Shown here: positions 55,162 to 64,000 of the stretch, in pieces
Numbering within the stretch: position 1 is the stretch's first letter
Layout: every line of letters begins with the position of its first letter
Assembly: GCF_000313135.1 (NCBI RefSeq)
Contig: NW_004457342.1
Coordinates: forward strand, 112,729-176,728
From: Acanthamoeba castellanii str. Neff
Lineage: Eukaryota > Discosea > Longamoebia > Acanthamoebidae
Length of the DNA: 64,000 bases
Direction of reading: 5' to 3'
Made by a program: the position numbers and the translations under genes
Notes under the pieces: model-generated
Databases searched by the model: none
Told to the model about the DNA's origin: nothing
Seen by the model: the letters and a program-made list of their open reading frames with translations, nothing else

Positions 55162-56820
55162 ATGGAACAGCCCAACGAAAGCCAGAAGAGGAAGATCGAC
55201 GAGACGGCGGCGGAGGCCCCGAAGGTCGAGGCGACTGGGGAGCCCAGCGCGAAGAAGGCCAAGGTCGAGACCGAAGAGATCACGCCCGCGAAGATCAAGA
55301 AGCAGATTGAGTACTACTTCTCCGACAGCAACTACCGTCGCGACAAGTGGCTTCAGGAGGAAGCGGCCAAGAACCCTGAGGGCTGTACGTGCCAATTTCA
55401 CAACATTTCAATGATTTTCACCATCAAATTAATCTCATTTCGTTCCATCTTACGATCTTCCATGGTTTCTGGAACTCCATAGTCATTGAGATCGCCAAGA
55501 TCGCTGCCTTCCCCCGTCTTCAGGCCATGACCACCGACTTGAATGTCGTAGTCGAGCTCATGCGCAGCTCCGACCGTCTGACGGTACGAGGAGTTGGCGT
55601 TGTGTGATGTGGGATTGATTGTTGGTCGGCTCACAAGCCATCACGATTGATCTTCTTTTTACGATTTCCCATCCCATCAAGGTGTCGGAGGACGGACTGC
55701 TCGTGAAGCGGTCTCAGCCTCTGCCTGCCGTGGACAACTCGCACCTGAAGACCGTTTTTGTGGTACGTGCTCACCCTGTGCGCCGACTCGCACTCACGCG
55801 ACACGTGTGTGCGCACGCACGTGTGCTGCCAATGTACATACTCACGCGTGCTTTCGTATCTCTTTGCCTCTCCGGCCAACTGCAGAAGGGACTCCCGGAG
55901 GACGCCACCATCGACTCTGTCGAGGCCGTCTTCTCCCAGTTCGGCGCCGTTGCTCGCATCATCATCTTCAGGGAGCGCGAGACCAAGAAGGCCAAGGGCG
56001 AGGCCTGCGTCGAGTTCGAGACGGAGGAGGGTTCCAAGGCTGCGGCCGCCGCCGCGAAGCTGGACCTCGATGGTCGCGAGATCAGCATCACACCCAAGAA
56101 GGAGCACAAGGAGAAGGCCGCGAGGGATCACAAGGAGAAGCGTGACAAGCGCGAGAAGACGGAGGAGGAGCTTCAGCAGGAGGCGGAGGCGGCCGAGGAG
56201 AGGAAGAAGGCCAAGGAGGAGAGGATCGAGCGCATGAAGGGCACCGTGCTCCACGTCACCTTTACCGGCGAGGAGGGACAGGAGTTCAGCTCCGACTTCA
56301 ACAAGTGGGACGTCAAGGCCCTCTTCGAGGAGATCGTCTCCACCGAGAACATCAGGTTCGTCGACTTTGCTGCCAAGAACGCGTGGGTTCGCATGACTTC
56401 TCCCGAGCCCGCCCAGAAGGTTCACCTCCACCTCCACCCTCTGGCACTTGCCCCTTGGCACGCCTGCGCCTGGTTCTATGTTTACGCTCGCTCACCGATC
56501 ATTGTGTCGCACCTGTAGGCTCTTGCCGAGCTTACTGCCAACCCCAAGGAGGTCAAGGGCGTCAAGTTCACCAACGTCCGACTTCTTGAGGGTAAGCCCT
56601 GCGATTCCTCCACCTTCCGATGACGCGGTCAGAATGTCTCACCAAAACGTTGATGCCGCCTGCAGGTGATGAGGAGATGGAGTACATCGACAAGGTGATG
56701 CAGGAGGGCGACCGAAAGGCCAGCCGCGGCGGCCGTGGTGGCGGACGTGGTGGACGTGGCGGCAGGGGACGCGGTGGTCGAGGCGGACGTGGCGGACGTG
56801 GCGGCAGGGGCCGAAACTAG
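55162..56820 (+). CDS. La ribonucleoprotein homologue
   Basis: Binds 3' oligo-U ends of RNA polymerase III transcripts (pre-tRNA, 5S rRNA) as a chaperone, mainly in the nucleus. Exons 55162-55384, 55483-55583, 55682-55762, 55886-56419, 56519-56591 and 56666-56820 give 388 residues. La motif: KIKKQIEYYFSDSNYRRDK, IEIAKIAAFPRLQAM, LMRSSDRLTVSEDGLLVKR. RRM1: TVFVKGLPEDATIDSVEAVF, ARIIIFRE, GEACVEFET. A charged helical linker with many Lys/Glu leads to a second RRM-like region (TVLHVTFTGEEGQEF, RFVDFAAKNAWVRM), as in genuine La. It ends in an RGG tail (GGRGGGRGGRGGRGR), which animal La lacks. Exon phases all close. Confidence 0.93.
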
Positions 56821-57805
56821 AGCCTCCCTTCTACGACGCGGCAGCCCAAGCGCCCGTTTCTCCGGCTGCCACGCTTCGCCGGTAAACGGTGGTGGTTCTG
56901 TACGGCCGGATAAGATGGCGCTTGGCGGAAGAGTGGGAGACACGCGCGTGACGGACGGGTAGTTTTGCGGGGGACAAACACCAACTCGCGGGTTTGGGAC
57001 TTTCTACTCTCCTACGTGCCGTGCCTTCTTCGTGTGGACCACAATTACGAAAATAACAATCACACTTTCTCACCGACGGCCTCTCCTCGCGAGCGTGAAT
57101 TGGCACACGAAGTTGTTGTGGTAGGTGAAGCTTCGGCTTCGCTTTCTCTCTTTTTTGTGGCGAAGGCAAGGTCCTGACGGACGACGACAATCCTAACATA
57201 GGCACAGATTCCCGGTCCCAGAACTCGGGGTACCCCGCGCATCCCAGGCCATCGCCACGAGGAGTTTGGTCGGATGGAGAAGGACCGTGGGAACTTCGGC
57301 CGGTGTCTGCGATCCGACCTCTCAGAGGTCCGCCAAACCTAGATCCTGCCAATGGGCAACAAACCGACGGAAAATGAGGTGATGTGCACGGATTAAGGTT
57401 GTCGACGGCCTTTCCTACGCTCCGTTCGGTGCTCCACGCCCTCTAGCCGCCGCACCTGTCGCACTTTTCGTCGTTTGGGAACGTCGACAGTCGCCTGTAA
57501 GAATTCCTGTTGGGCAAACGAAAGGTGAGCCCAACCGCCAAAGCGATGATGCCGGATGAACCTGCGTGGCCGATGCGTTGGGATGGGCTGGGCTGGGCGG
57601 GACATGGTCCTCTTCGTCAGACTTGGTGGGCGGGGCTGGGTGACCCAGTCACTCTTTTGCTCGCACATCGCCACACCATCGCTGGCCCTACAAAAGCCCC
57701 AACCCAGACGAGAGCACACTACACAACTTCCTTTCCACCAAGCAACACCGCCCTCCCTTCGTCTTTCGTAGGATTCCGACCGCGACACAGCACTACTAGA
57801 AGAAC
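56821..57805. other. Intergenic region, promoter side of the GATA gene
   Basis: Nearly 1 kb between the La stop and the GATA factor ATG. ORFs on both strands have no recognisable motif and look like by-products of the high GC content. A TATA-like CTACAAAAG lies near 57689, about 115 bp before the ATG. The sequence upstream is rich in GGGCTGGGCTGGGCGGG-type G runs (57575-57602), similar to GC-box promoters. Confidence 0.4.
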
Positions 57806-58783
57806 ATGACCATGTCTGCACAGCACGCCGGGCTGGTGTTCTCGCCCCATACTTTCCTCCACACCAACGAGGCCCAGCAACAGCACCACCACGTCAAGAT
57901 GATGGTGGCCGATGAGGACGAGGCGGCAGCCGCTCTCTGTGCACTTCCCTCCACCACCGCCCACCCCGACCCCAAGGCCTTTCAACACATCTGGGCTCAG
58001 GTACCCACCAGCTTCTTCTTCCCTTACCTCATCTCTTTCCCTTTTTCTCCTTCCGCGAGCATCTTCTACAACTTGGGTCACGTCTCTTTCTCAGGTTTCT
58101 TTTCTTTTGAATTTCCTTCGGTTACGTTCGGAGATCGGCCTACCGCGGAAATTCGTTTTTATTGTTTTTTTGGCGTTACGAAAGTTGATGGAGTCATGAA
58201 CTGATGACCTCCATGTTCATGTTCTGACCAACAGATCAAGGACTGCAGCGATCGTTTGCGTGACCTGACATCGATCGCGACGGTGACGGCCACGGCGCCC
58301 GAGACCTCGTCATCATCGACGCCGGCGCTGTTCCCTCTGCTCCAGCAGCTGCTCAGCCTCTTCCACACCTTCAACTCCTCCGTCCAACCAGCGGCGACTC
58401 AGCAACGCCAGTCCTGCTCGTCGGCCCCGGTTCTGCTCAAGAAGCGAAAGACCGAGCAAGTCGACGACGAGTCCAACGACAACGCATCGATGGTGGTCAA
58501 GCACGAGTGCGACGAAAAGGGCGACGAGAGCGAGTGCAACTCGGACGGCCAGCAGAGCTCGGCCAAGCGACAGAAGCGAGCGCGTCGCGTCAAGGCCAAG
58601 CCCGAGCCGGGCAATCTCCGCTGCTTCCACTGTGGCGAGACCGACACGCCCGAGTGGCGACGGGGTCCGGCCGGCCCGAAGACGCTGTGCAACGCGTGCG
58701 GGCTGCAGTACGCCAAGTACCTGCGGGAAGCCGACAAGCGAGAAAAGTGCCGACTGCCGCTCTCGCTCGTCCTCAACGCCTGA
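57806..58783 (+). CDS. GATA-type zinc finger transcription factor
   Basis: Two exons (57806-58000, 58235-58783) encode 247 residues. The start is [12 protein letters not shown], with a Gln/His run and an acidic/Ala stretch. Exon 2 carries a Ser-rich and hydrophobic segment, a Lys/Arg-rich probable nuclear localisation region ([16 protein letters not shown]), and a single GATA finger ([16 protein letters not shown] then [15 protein letters not shown]-x2-C-x17/18-C-x2-C). The C-terminus is short and the stop is TGA at 58783. The single finger near the C-terminus resembles Dictyostelium and plant GATA factors. The intron is 234 nt, long for this region. Confidence 0.92.
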
Positions 58784-59790
58784 AGAGCAGCAGCCACGAT
58801 GCCATCCAATCATCTACCCCTTCGCTATCCACCTCCATCTCTCACCACCTCTGACTGCTGCACATACACACGGCGATGCCGCTGGTTGACGGCACAACGG
58901 CTCCCGTGTGGTGCGACGACGATGCATGTATCGATGTATCTCTCCGGTCATCCTACCCTCCTTCTCGTGTCTGCCGCAGTGGCGAATACTCAGTGTACAT
59001 ACCCACCGAGCCACCTACTGGCGCACCTCGAAGCGACTCCTCTCTCTCTCTCTCTCTCTCTCTCTGATGTATACATAGTCACACATCTGTGTGGTTCAGC
59101 GCACCAACATATACAATGAAGGTGACTACATTTCAATTCAACTACAAGTCTTCATTGCTACAACATGCCATCATACAGGCCTTACTATCTCTTTCTCCAA
59201 ATCAATTCTCGTGGCGTGATGAAGAAGGCCTTGCCGTCCTGACCGATGCTCTCATCTCAGCTGATGAACGTTTCCTGTGTTGGGCTCTGTTTGTTGCTCA
59301 CGCTCTCGGGCTCGATGGTGGGCGCAGGGGGCGGAGGCTCTGAAGGAGGAGGGCCGAGCTCGGACGGGGACAGGTAAAGCCGTGACCAAACCCACTCTCC
59401 TTCCCTAGAAATCGACACGCCTAGGCATGCCATCATGTGACCCATTACCCATTAGGTTGGCGGTCTACCCTACGGCCGTCCACGAAGGGACATTGTGCGT
59501 CACTTGACAGTTGCCAAAATTCCGAAAGCTGTTTCGCAATAGTTTGAGCTGTAACGAAACTGACAGCGAAAACGGACAAGCGGAGAATCGGTCCTGCGAA
59601 AAAACCTGGAATGGTGGGAAGGGTTGTGGCTTCTTGTCGTCTCTTTTTATTTGGTGTTTGTGTGTTTGCGTTGATTCGTGCATTCCTCATCTGTCATCTT
59701 CGATTCGCGTCGGCTTCACTTCACCAGAAGAAGCGACACTCCAAACCTCACAACTCTCTTTTCGAGTGAGTACAGAAACATCAAAAAAAA
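58784..59790. other. Intergenic region upstream of alanyl-tRNA synthetase
   Basis: About 1 kb without a supported gene. It contains a TC microsatellite (59040-59064) and unremarkable short ORFs. An A8-9 run lies directly before the AlaRS ATG. Confidence 0.45.
59040..59064. repeat. TC microsatellite
   Basis: About 12 TC units in the intergenic region between the GATA factor and alanyl-tRNA synthetase. Confidence 0.9.
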
Positions 59791-62655
59791 ATGGAATCGC
59801 CAATTAGCGATGCCTCGATCGAGTGGCCCGTGTCGAGGGTGAGGCAGACCTTCGTCGACTACTTCGTCGAGAAGCAGCAGCATCTCCACGTGCGATCATC
59901 GTCGGTCGTGCCGCACGATGACCCGACCCTGCTGTTCGCGAATGCAGGCATGAACCAGTTCAAGCCCATCTTCCTCGGCCAGGTCGATCCGAAGAGCGAG
60001 CAGGCCACCTGGAAGAGGGCGGCTAACAGCCAGAAGTGCATCCGTGCTGGAGGCAAGCACAACGATCTCGAGGACGTGGGCAAGGACACCTATCACCACA
60101 CCTTCTTCGAGATGCTGGGCAATTGGTCGTTCGGCGACTACTTCAAGGAGGAGGCCATCTCGTGGGCTTGGGATCTGCTCACCAACGTGTACGGCCTGCC
60201 CGCTGAGCGTCTCTACGCCACCTACTTCAGGGGCGACGAGGAGGATGGACTCGCAGCCGACGAAGAGGCGCGTGCCATCTGGCTCAAGTTCCTGCCGGCC
60301 GAGCGTGTCCTGCCCTACGGCCGCAAGGAGAACTTCTGGGAAATGGGCGCCACGGGTCCGTGCGGCCCGTGCTCGGAGATTCATTTCGATCGCCTCGGTG
60401 GTCGCGACGCCGCCAGCCTCGTGAATGCCGACGATCCCACCGTCATCGAGATTTGGAATCTGGTCTTCATCCAGTTCAATCGCGAGGACGACGGCAAGCT
60501 GAAGGCCCTGCCCGCGCGCCACGTCGACACGGGCATGGGCCTCGAGCGAATCACCTCCATCCTGCAGAAGAAGCTCAGCAACTACGACACCGATGTGTTC
60601 ACCCCCATCTTCGCCCGCATCCAAGAGATTACCGGCGCGCAGCCCTACGGCGGCCGCGTGGGCGCCGACGACGTCGACACTCGCGACATGGCCTACCGCG
60701 TCGTGGCCGATCACATCCGCACGCTCTCCTTCGCGATCAACGACGGTGCCGTGCCTGGTGCCGTGGGCCGTAACTACGTCGTGCGCCGCATCCTGCGCAG
60801 GGCCGTGCGATACGGCAAGCAGATCCTCGGCGCCGAGGACGGCTTCTTCCACAAGCTCGTGCCCGTCGTGCTCGAGAGCCTGGGCGACGCGTTCCCCGAG
60901 CTGCGCCGCGACCCCGCCCACCTCACGCAGACCATCATGGAGGAGGAGGTCGCCTTCACCAAGACTCTGGCCAAGGGCCTCAAGAAGTTCGCCAAGGCCA
61001 CCGAGAAGATGCAACGCGGCGACACCATCAGCGGCGAGGTCGCCTTCCGTCTCTACGGCACCTACGGTTTCCCGCTTGACCTCACCACTCTCATGGCCGA
61101 GGAGAAGGGCCTCAAGGTCGACAAGGCCGGGTTCAAGGCCGCGAAGACTGCGCAGCCCACGGGCGCTGTCACCGCCATGCAGAAGGCCGCCCTGGCCCTC
61201 GGCACCCACGCTGTGGCCCACCTCCAGGGCGTCCCCGTCGTGCCCACCGACGACGCGGCCAAGTACATCGATAGCGACGTGGACGCCACCGTGCGCGCCA
61301 TCTGGACCGGCAAAGAGTTTGCCGACTCTGTCACCGACGCTGCTGCGGGCGTAGTGCTCGACCGCACCAACTTCTATGCCGAGTCCGGTGGCCAGGTCGC
61401 CGACAACGGTGTGCTCAAGACCAGCACTGGCCAACAGACCGTGGAGGATGTGCAGACCTACGGCGGCTTTGTCGTCCACATGGGCGCCGTCCAGGGCACT
61501 CTCCGCGTTGGCGACGCCGTTCGCCTTTCGGTCGACGCTTCCCGCCGACACAGCCTCAAATCCAACCACACCACCACGCATCTGGTCAACCACGCCCTGC
61601 GTGAGGTGCTCGGTGCCCACGTCGAGCAGAGGGGATCCATCGTGCAGCCCGAGCGTCTGCGTTTCGATTTCTCGCACAACAAGCCCGTCTCCGGTGACCA
61701 GCTGGCCGCCGTCGACAAGGCCGTGCTCGGGCAGATCGCCCAGGACCTTCCCGTCGACGCCAAGGAGGTTCCCCTCAAGGACGCCCTCTCGATCAACGGC
61801 ATCAGGGCCGTCTTCGGCGAGACCTACCCCGATCCCGTGCGCGTGGTCGTCGCCGGCCCCACCGTCGACGAGCTTCTCGCGGCGCCCTCCAACCCCGAGT
61901 GGAAGAAGTACGCCATCGAGCTCTGCGGTGGTACCCACCTGGCCCGCACCTCCGAGGCCGTCAGCTTCGCCGTCATCAGCGAGGAGGCCCTCGCCCGTGG
62001 CATCCGACGAGTCGTCGCCTTCACCGGTGACGCTGCCCGCCAGGCCGTCGCCCGCGCCGACGAGCTCCAGCGCAAGATCGAGGCCGCCGCCGCGCTCAAG
62101 GGCGCCGACCTCGAGGAGGAGATCAAGCGACTCGACAAGGCCATCAACGACGCCGAGCAGCCCATCCCCGCCGCCCGCCAGGTCCAGTCCCGCGCCCTCC
62201 TCGACAAGCTCCGCGGCAGCGCCTTTGCCGCCTCCAAGAACTCCAAGGCCGAGCAGCTCGAGGCCGCCCAGCAGTACGCCGAGCAGGTCCTCGCCGCCCT
62301 CGGTGAGGCCACCACCGACAAGGCCCACATCGGCCACCTCGACGTCGGCTCCAACGTCATCGCCCTCACCAACGCCATCAAGGCCATCCGCGCCAAGCAC
62401 CCGCACCTCGCCGTCCTCCTTCTCAGCGCCGAGGAGGTCAAGGGCAAGGGCAAGGTCACGGTGGTGACGCAGGTCTCGGACGACCTCGTCGCGGCGGGCC
62501 TCAAGGCCAACGAGTGGGCCGGCGCCGTGGCGGGCCTGCTCGGCGGCAAGGGCGGCGGCAAGCCCCAGACTGCCCAGGGCTCGGGCTCCGACCTGACCAA
62601 GATCGCCGACGCCCTCTCCCTCGCGCGGTCCTTTGTCAACGAGAAGCTCCAGTGA
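59791..62655 (+). CDS. Alanyl-tRNA synthetase (single exon)
   Basis: Charges tRNA-Ala with alanine in translation. An uninterrupted 954-residue ORF starting MESPISDASIEWPVS, preceded by an A-rich leader. The class II catalytic domain shows VRQTFVDYFVEKQQHLHVRS, DPTLLFANAGMNQFKPIFLG, the motif 2 region HTFFEMLGNWSFGDYFKEEA, ENFWEMGATGPCGPCSEIHF, DTGMGLERI and the motif 3-like GAVGRNYVVRRILRRA. The editing domain has the metal-binding pairs NHTTTHLVNHAL and CGGTHLARTSE. The C-terminal oligomerisation region is coiled and Ala/Lys-rich, ending with a Gly-rich DHHA1-type tail (GGKGGGKPQTAQG). The size fits cytosolic eukaryotic AlaRS. Unlike every large neighbour it has no introns. Codon third positions are almost all G or C, which leaves an 836-codon open frame on the other strand that is not a gene. 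Confidence 0.98.
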   Translation: MESPISDASIEWPVSRVRQTFVDYFVEKQQHLHVRSSSVVPHDDPTLLFANAGMNQFKPIFLGQVDPKSEQATWKRAANSQKCIRAGGKHNDLEDVGKDTYHHTFFEMLGNWSFGDYFKEEAISWAWDLLTNVYGLPAERLYATYFRGDEEDGLAADEEARAIWLKFLPAERVLPYGRKENFWEMGATGPCGPCSEIHFDRLGGRDAASLVNADDPTVIEIWNLVFIQFNREDDGKLKALPARHVDTGMGLERITSILQKKLSNYDTDVFTPIFARIQEITGAQPYGGRVGADDVDTRDMAYRVVADHIRTLSFAINDGAVPGAVGRNYVVRRILRRAVRYGKQILGAEDGFFHKLVPVVLESLGDAFPELRRDPAHLTQTIMEEEVAFTKTLAKGLKKFAKATEKMQRGDTISGEVAFRLYGTYGFPLDLTTLMAEEKGLKVDKAGFKAAKTAQPTGAVTAMQKAALALGTHAVAHLQGVPVVPTDDAAKYIDSDVDATVRAIWTGKEFADSVTDAAAGVVLDRTNFYAESGGQVADNGVLKTSTGQQTVEDVQTYGGFVVHMGAVQGTLRVGDAVRLSVDASRRHSLKSNHTTTHLVNHALREVLGAHVEQRGSIVQPERLRFDFSHNKPVSGDQLAAVDKAVLGQIAQDLPVDAKEVPLKDALSINGIRAVFGETYPDPVRVVVAGPTVDELLAAPSNPEWKKYAIELCGGTHLARTSEAVSFAVISEEALARGIRRVVAFTGDAARQAVARADELQRKIEAAAALKGADLEEEIKRLDKAINDAEQPIPAARQVQSRALLDKLRGSAFAASKNSKAEQLEAAQQYAEQVLAALGEATTDKAHIGHLDVGSNVIALTNAIKAIRAKHPHLAVLLLSAEEVKGKGKVTVVTQVSDDLVAAGLKANEWAGAVAGLLGGKGGGKPQTAQGSGSDLTKIADALSLARSFVNEKLQ

Positions 62656-63074
62656 AGAACGAACAAAGACAGAGAGGCCTTCCCTCGTCCTCCTTCTTCT
62701 TCTTCAACCACTTGACGCCGTTCACCATCTTTGTGGCGTGTAAAACAAATAAAAATACAAAAATACAAAAATTGAATAATTAGAAAAGGAAGGAATTTTG
62801 ATTTCCTTTCCAGGACCACGCCACCACACAAGAAGAGGAATGGCCTGGACGGCAAAGGAAAGATGAGGGATAAGAGCTCCCAAAGCGCGTGGGATGGGTT
62901 GGGATTAGGAGAAGGGACCGAGGCGAGAGTTCCGTAGCCTGGCCGCCGTACTCTCGCCAACACGCTACATCAACAACGACATCGATTATTAGGCTGGGAC
63001 CTCTTGTGGAGGCCAATCACCGTTGATTGCGTGCGCCCGGGCTGCGGTGGTGAGGAGTACACGATCGCATAACG
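62656..63074. other. Intergenic region after AlaRS
   Basis: AlaRS 3' UTR with pyrimidine tracts and a polyadenylation signal, then about 250 bp of ordinary sequence up to the next ATG. No gene seen. Confidence 0.5.
62748..62753 (+). promoter_or_regulatory. AATAAA polyadenylation signal of AlaRS
   Basis: AATAAA lies 93 bp after the AlaRS stop codon, followed by an A-rich stretch (AATACAAAAATACAAAAATTG). Confidence 0.6.
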
Positions 63075-64000
63075 ATGGAGGAGGAACCATTAGCCGGGGA
63101 ATCGCCATCGCTCTCCAATACAAATGGTAATATATTTCCAACGACGTTGGTCAAATCGAAGGCGCCACATCTCATACTCCTCCATCAATCACCCCCCCCC
63201 CAATCCAACAGGCTGCTCCACCGCAGTGGCGGATCGCAAGGAGCGTGTACGAGTCACGGGCCAGCGAAAGGGCGGCACGCTGCTGGAGCTGCTCGAGTGG
63301 GTCGTCTCCACAGGCGAGGAAGGTATGTGTAATGCCCTGCCCTGCCCCACTCTTGCTCCGTGCTACTGCCCGCGCGACCTGGTCCCTTAGCTCCTCTCTC
63401 GCTATCCACCCCTTTCGCGCTCACCACTCCACACCACAACATCGCTGTGAGACTACTTGAAGCTCGCTTCCCGCTCACTGGCAGCAACGCTCACAACGCG
63501 CTTCGTGTCTTTGCGTTGACTGTTCACGACGAGAGCAGACATGATGTGGAGCTACTTGAGCACCTATCGCATCTTCGCGCCGCCCTTGCAGCTGCTCAAG
63601 ATGTGGATGGGCATGTACACAACCTACGCGGCGGACAGTGACGACTACAGCCGCGAGTTCAACCACCGGATGGTCCTCTTCATGCGCTACTGGGTCGACC
63701 ACTTCTTTGACCAGGACTTCAAGTACGACACACCACCCACGCCCCACGGCCCTCCATTATTGTTCATATCACGTTCGTGATGGTCTCCTTACCAACTACT
63801 CACCGCACCGTTGGCCGTTCACACAGGGACAAGCCTGCATTTTACGAGCTTGTGGATTTCATCAACAAGAATCTGCCGCGGGAGGAGGCCAACAAGCTCA
63901 AGCTGGCGTTCGTGAAGGTGAGCCCCCCCTTCCTCCTCCTCCTCCATAGCTTCGATCCTCTCAGGTGTTGGCAGTGCTACGGCAACTGAACTCACAGCTT
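63075..64000 (+). CDS. Second RasGEF protein, N-terminal part (runs off the window)
   Basis: Exons chain in phase: 63075-63126 (MEEEPLAGESPSLSNTN), 63212-63322 (ERVRVTGQRKGGTLLELLEW), 63539 to about 63722 (MMWSYLSTYRIFAPPLQLLK and FNHRMVLFMRYWVDHFFDQD), 63837-63917 (KPAFYELVDFINKNLPREEA), then 63966 to the window edge (VLAVLRQLNSQL). This is a RasGEF N-terminal (REM-like) domain: GGTLLELLEW, the LSTYRIF core, and the RYWVDHFFDQDF helix are diagnostic. A catalytic Cdc25-type domain is expected past position 64000. It lies directly after AlaRS on the same strand and 8 kb from the other RasGEF gene. Confidence 0.85.

Noticed and set aside
56831..57352. Minus-strand 173-codon gene downstream of La
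   Set aside because: No recognisable motif, no convincing splice or promoter signals; consistent with a random GC-rich ORF.
59896..62406. 836-codon open frame on the minus strand
   Set aside because: It is the exact antisense of alanyl-tRNA synthetase. It is open because third codon positions are G/C, and its sequence is a Gly/Val/Asp-rich artefact.
1..64000. tRNA and rRNA genes
   Set aside because: I scanned for obvious tRNA-like arms and rRNA sequence and saw none that I could support by eye. A tRNAscan run would be decisive.

Overview
The window reads as nuclear DNA of a free-living amoeba, most likely Acanthamoeba or a close relative. From about 8.7 kb onward the DNA is GC- and CpG-rich and gene-dense. 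It carries short spliceosomal introns, many starting GTACG and ending CAG, often filled with CA/GT or CGACACA simple repeats. The gene set also fits: a kinase-cyclase-kinase receptor with PstS-like ectodomains, a DD3-3 homologue, RasGEFs, a GATA factor and an RCC1/BTB/filamin protein. The genus is inferred from style and gene content, not from a search.

Positions 1 to about 8,690 are different: nearly free of CpG, rich in TG/CA, and made of decayed or unrecognised intron-containing genes and transposon pieces. They include an unknown minus-strand spliced gene (276-2260) with a 38-bp intronic tandem repeat, a DUF7869-like (DDE transposase-like) pseudogene (2317-3587) fused to a DIRS-like retroelement remnant (3588-4536), a 24-bp direct-repeat pair, a frameshifted minus-strand gene (about 4875-5857), and two plus-strand low-complexity ORFs (6426-7316, 7435-8838). 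The premature stops I could place in frame are all TGA, and ruined Arg codons are CGN changed to TGN or CAN. This points to CpG-deamination decay of a silenced block.

The host part runs as follows. 9.0-10.4 kb (-): ankyrin/F-box protein. 11.2-12.0 kb (+): unknown. 12.2-15.3 kb (+): GMC oxidoreductase broken by an assembly gap. 15.8-16.2 kb (+): small secreted Ser/Pro-rich protein. 16.5-19.0 kb (-): DD3-3-like secreted/membrane protein. 19.5-27.4 kb (+): giant RCC1-BTB-BTB-RanBP2 zinc finger-filamin protein. 27.5-31.2 kb (-): FATP/very-long-chain acyl-CoA synthetase. 31.4-36.4 kb (-): XRN2/Rat1 exoribonuclease. 36.7-40.5 kb (+): ABCG half-transporter. 40.7-42.4 kb (+): SIRT6/7-type sirtuin. 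42.65-51.05 kb (-): tandem-PstS/EGF/TM/kinase/cyclase/kinase receptor. 51.3-52.0 kb (-): small SANT-like protein. 52.6-54.95 kb (+): RasGEF. 55.2-56.8 kb (+): La protein. 57.8-58.8 kb (+): GATA factor. 59.8-62.7 kb (+): intron-free alanyl-tRNA synthetase. 63.1 kb to the end (+): start of a second RasGEF.

There are no operons. Genes are independently transcribed, often in divergent pairs (XRN2/ABCG, SANT-like/RasGEF) or closely spaced convergent pairs (filamin protein/FATP, 55 bp between stop codons; sirtuin/receptor). Functions are typical of a phagotrophic amoeba: signalling, cytoskeleton, lipid handling, RNA metabolism and translation.
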